NCBI GenBank assembly: GCA_018268195.1
Contig: JAFDWZ010000035.1
Span: 30,119 to 94,118, forward strand
DNA: 64,000 nucleotides
Source: Bacteroidota bacterium
GTDB taxonomy: Bacteria; Bacteroidota; Bacteroidia; AKYH767-A; OLB10
Direction: 5' to 3'
The notes below the pieces were generated by a model that was given only the letters and a program-made list of their open reading frames with translations, had not been told where the DNA came from and made no database searches. Positions 62,883-64,000 of the stretch are shown here, in pieces. The position numbers and the translations under genes are program-made. How positions within the stretch are numbered: the stretch's first letter is position 1; each line of letters opens with the position of its first letter.

Positions 62883-64000
62883 CTGCTGTCTTGGGAGTTT
62901 CAAGCACACGACCCGGATAAACCAATAAAGCTTCGCGCAGACAATCCATAGCATTTTTTAAGTCATCTAAATTTAACACATAAGCAATGCGCACTTCCTT
63001 TAGACCTAATTCTGGTCGGCTGTAAAATCCTGTAGCAGGAGCCAGCATAACTGTTTGTCCTTTATAATTAAATTTTTCGAGTAACCACTGACAAAACGCA
63101 TCTGAATCATCAATGGGTAACTGTGCAATGCAATAAAATGCTCCGCTTGGTTTAGGGCAGAAAACACCTTCCATACTATTCAGTTGTTCTACCACAAAAT
63201 TTCGTCTTGCTACATATTCAGCATTCACTTTTTTAAAGTATTCATCAGGTGTGTCAATAGCTGCTTCCGAAGCGATTTGTCCAAAAGTTGGCGGGCTGAG
63301 TCTGGCCTGAGCAAATTTCATAGCGGTACTCATTACTTCTTTGTTTTTAGAGATAAGTGCGCCAATACGAGCACCGCAGGCGCTGTAACGTTTGCTCACG
63401 GAGTCAACCAGCACAATATTGTCATCAAGCCCCTGGAGATGCATGATAGAAAAATATTCGCGGTTGTCATAACAAAACTCGCGATATACCTCATCAGCAA
63501 ATAAAAACAAATCATGATCAAGAGCAAGTTGTTTCAGGCTTTGCAATTCTTCTTTAGAATAGAGATGTCCTGTAGGATTGCTCGGATTGCATATCATAAT
63601 CGCCTTAGTCCTGGGAGTAATTACTTTTTTAAACTCTTCGATGGGAGGTAAAGCAAATCCATTTTTTATGGACGAAAAAACGGGTACTACCTCTACTCCT
63701 GCCTGAATAGAAAATCCATTGTAATTGGCATAAAACGGTTCAGGAATAATGATTTGGTCACCTTCATTGAGGCAACTCATCATTGCAATTTCAATAGCCT
63801 CGGAGCCACCTGTAGTCACAATGATATCATCAATATTCAGGTTTATGTGATATTTCTGATAATAAGTAATGAGTTTTTTTCTGTAAGATTCAATGCCTGC
63901 CGAATGACTGTATTCAATCACTTTCAGATCAATTTTACGAATGGCATCCAGCATTACTGTGGGAGTTTCAATATCAGGCTGACCGATATTAAGATGATAA
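62872..64000 (-). CDS. Class I/II (fold type I) aminotransferase, 5' end outside window
   Basis: 376 residues are visible; the frame stays open to the last base (reading [16 protein letters not shown]... inward), so about 20-30 N-terminal residues lie beyond. Family motifs: [36 protein letters not shown], and the PLP lysine in [18 protein letters not shown]-terminal Arg in EVRIAYVLN binds the substrate carboxylate. An aspartate or related aminotransferase (AspC-like, PLP-dependent) is most likely, exact substrate uncertain. It is convergent with the Nudix gene, with an 11-nt overlap of the 3' ends. Confidence 0.92.
   Translation of the reverse strand, partial: YHLNIGQPDIETPTVMLDAIRKIDLKVIEYSHSAGIESYRKKLITYYQKYHINLNIDDIIVTTGGSEAIEIAMMSCLNEGDQIIIPEPFYANYNGFSIQAGVEVVPVFSSIKNGFALPPIEEFKKVITPRTKAIMICNPSNPTGHLYSKEELQSLKQLALDHDLFLFADEVYREFCYDNREYFSIMHLQGLDDNIVLVDSVSKRYSACGARIGALISKNKEVMSTAMKFAQARLSPPTFGQIASEAAIDTPDEYFKKVNAEYVARRNFVVEQLNSMEGVFCPKPSGAFYCIAQLPIDDSDAFCQWLLEKFNYKGQTVMLAPATGFYSRPELGLKEVRIAYVLNLDDLKNAMDCLREALLVYPGRVLETPKTAVTQ

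Overview
The window comes from a member of the Bacteroidota (Cytophaga/Sphingobacteria/Chitinophaga-type). Support for this: five products carry type IX secretion (T9SS) sorting domains; there is a fused lpxC-fabZ gene; there is a TonB-dependent receptor with a carboxypeptidase-like N-terminal domain; DUF5606, YCF48-like, DUF4397 and PorV/PorQ-family proteins are present; promoters match the Bacteroidetes TTTG-N19-TAnnTTTG consensus; the DNA is AT-rich; and clear Shine-Dalgarno sites are rare. No tRNA, rRNA, CRISPR array, transposase, integrase or phage gene was seen. Most of the window looks like ordinary chromosome with a large secreted-protein component.

Layout. 1-3225: 3' part of a large hybrid histidine kinase. 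3226-10155: two secreted T9SS genes lying between two copies of an 83-bp direct repeat spaced exactly 6650 bp apart. The first secreted gene (3602-8110) is cut by a single in-frame TAA at 7307, which separates its PKD-type repeats from its sorting domain. 10156-12335: pruA and an NlpC/P60 peptidase. 12448-19047 (minus): a 1645-residue modular secreted protein (LamG-like, unclassified middle module, CBM-like domain, seven Ig-like repeats, FN3, T9SS tail), an outer-membrane barrel, and a tiny protein that is almost only a type B sorting domain. 19641-28138: a coiled-coil protein, a 58-residue membrane protein, the lipid A operon lpxD - lpxC/fabZ - lpxA - ABC ATPase, another barrel, a membrane-anchored BNR_assoc_N-like protein and a DUF5606 protein. 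28144-37133 (plus): M3 peptidase, MATE transporter, small lipoprotein, fmt, a sirtuin without zinc cysteines, UPF0316, an orphan COX3-like protein, a YCF48-like lipoprotein and mqo. 37220-38764 (minus): ECF sigma factor with its membrane anti-sigma-like partner. 38932-42939 (plus): Kelch/T9SS protein, secreted protein, dipeptidyl peptidase III. 42999-56110 (minus): an EF-G-like protein with degenerate GTPase motifs, DUF4397 lipoprotein, HIT, greA, then a three-gene block of TonB-dependent receptor, 1399-residue secreted protein and PorV/PorQ-like barrel. 56256-64000: small membrane protein, smc, basic exported protein, Rieske-like lipoprotein, SRPBCC protein, pyrE, Nudix hydrolase and a partial aminotransferase.

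How the genes fit together. One theme is the cell envelope: lipid A synthesis, outer-membrane barrels, TonB-dependent uptake, and T9SS cargo. A second is housekeeping: translation initiation and elongation, transcript cleavage, chromosome segregation, pyrimidine synthesis, and proline and malate oxidation. The best candidates for new biology are the receptor/secreted-protein/PorV-like block (47088-56110), the unclassified enzyme-like module in the 1645-residue secreted protein, the EF-G paralogue with altered G motifs, and the repeat-bounded, stop-interrupted secreted-protein locus (3257-9989).
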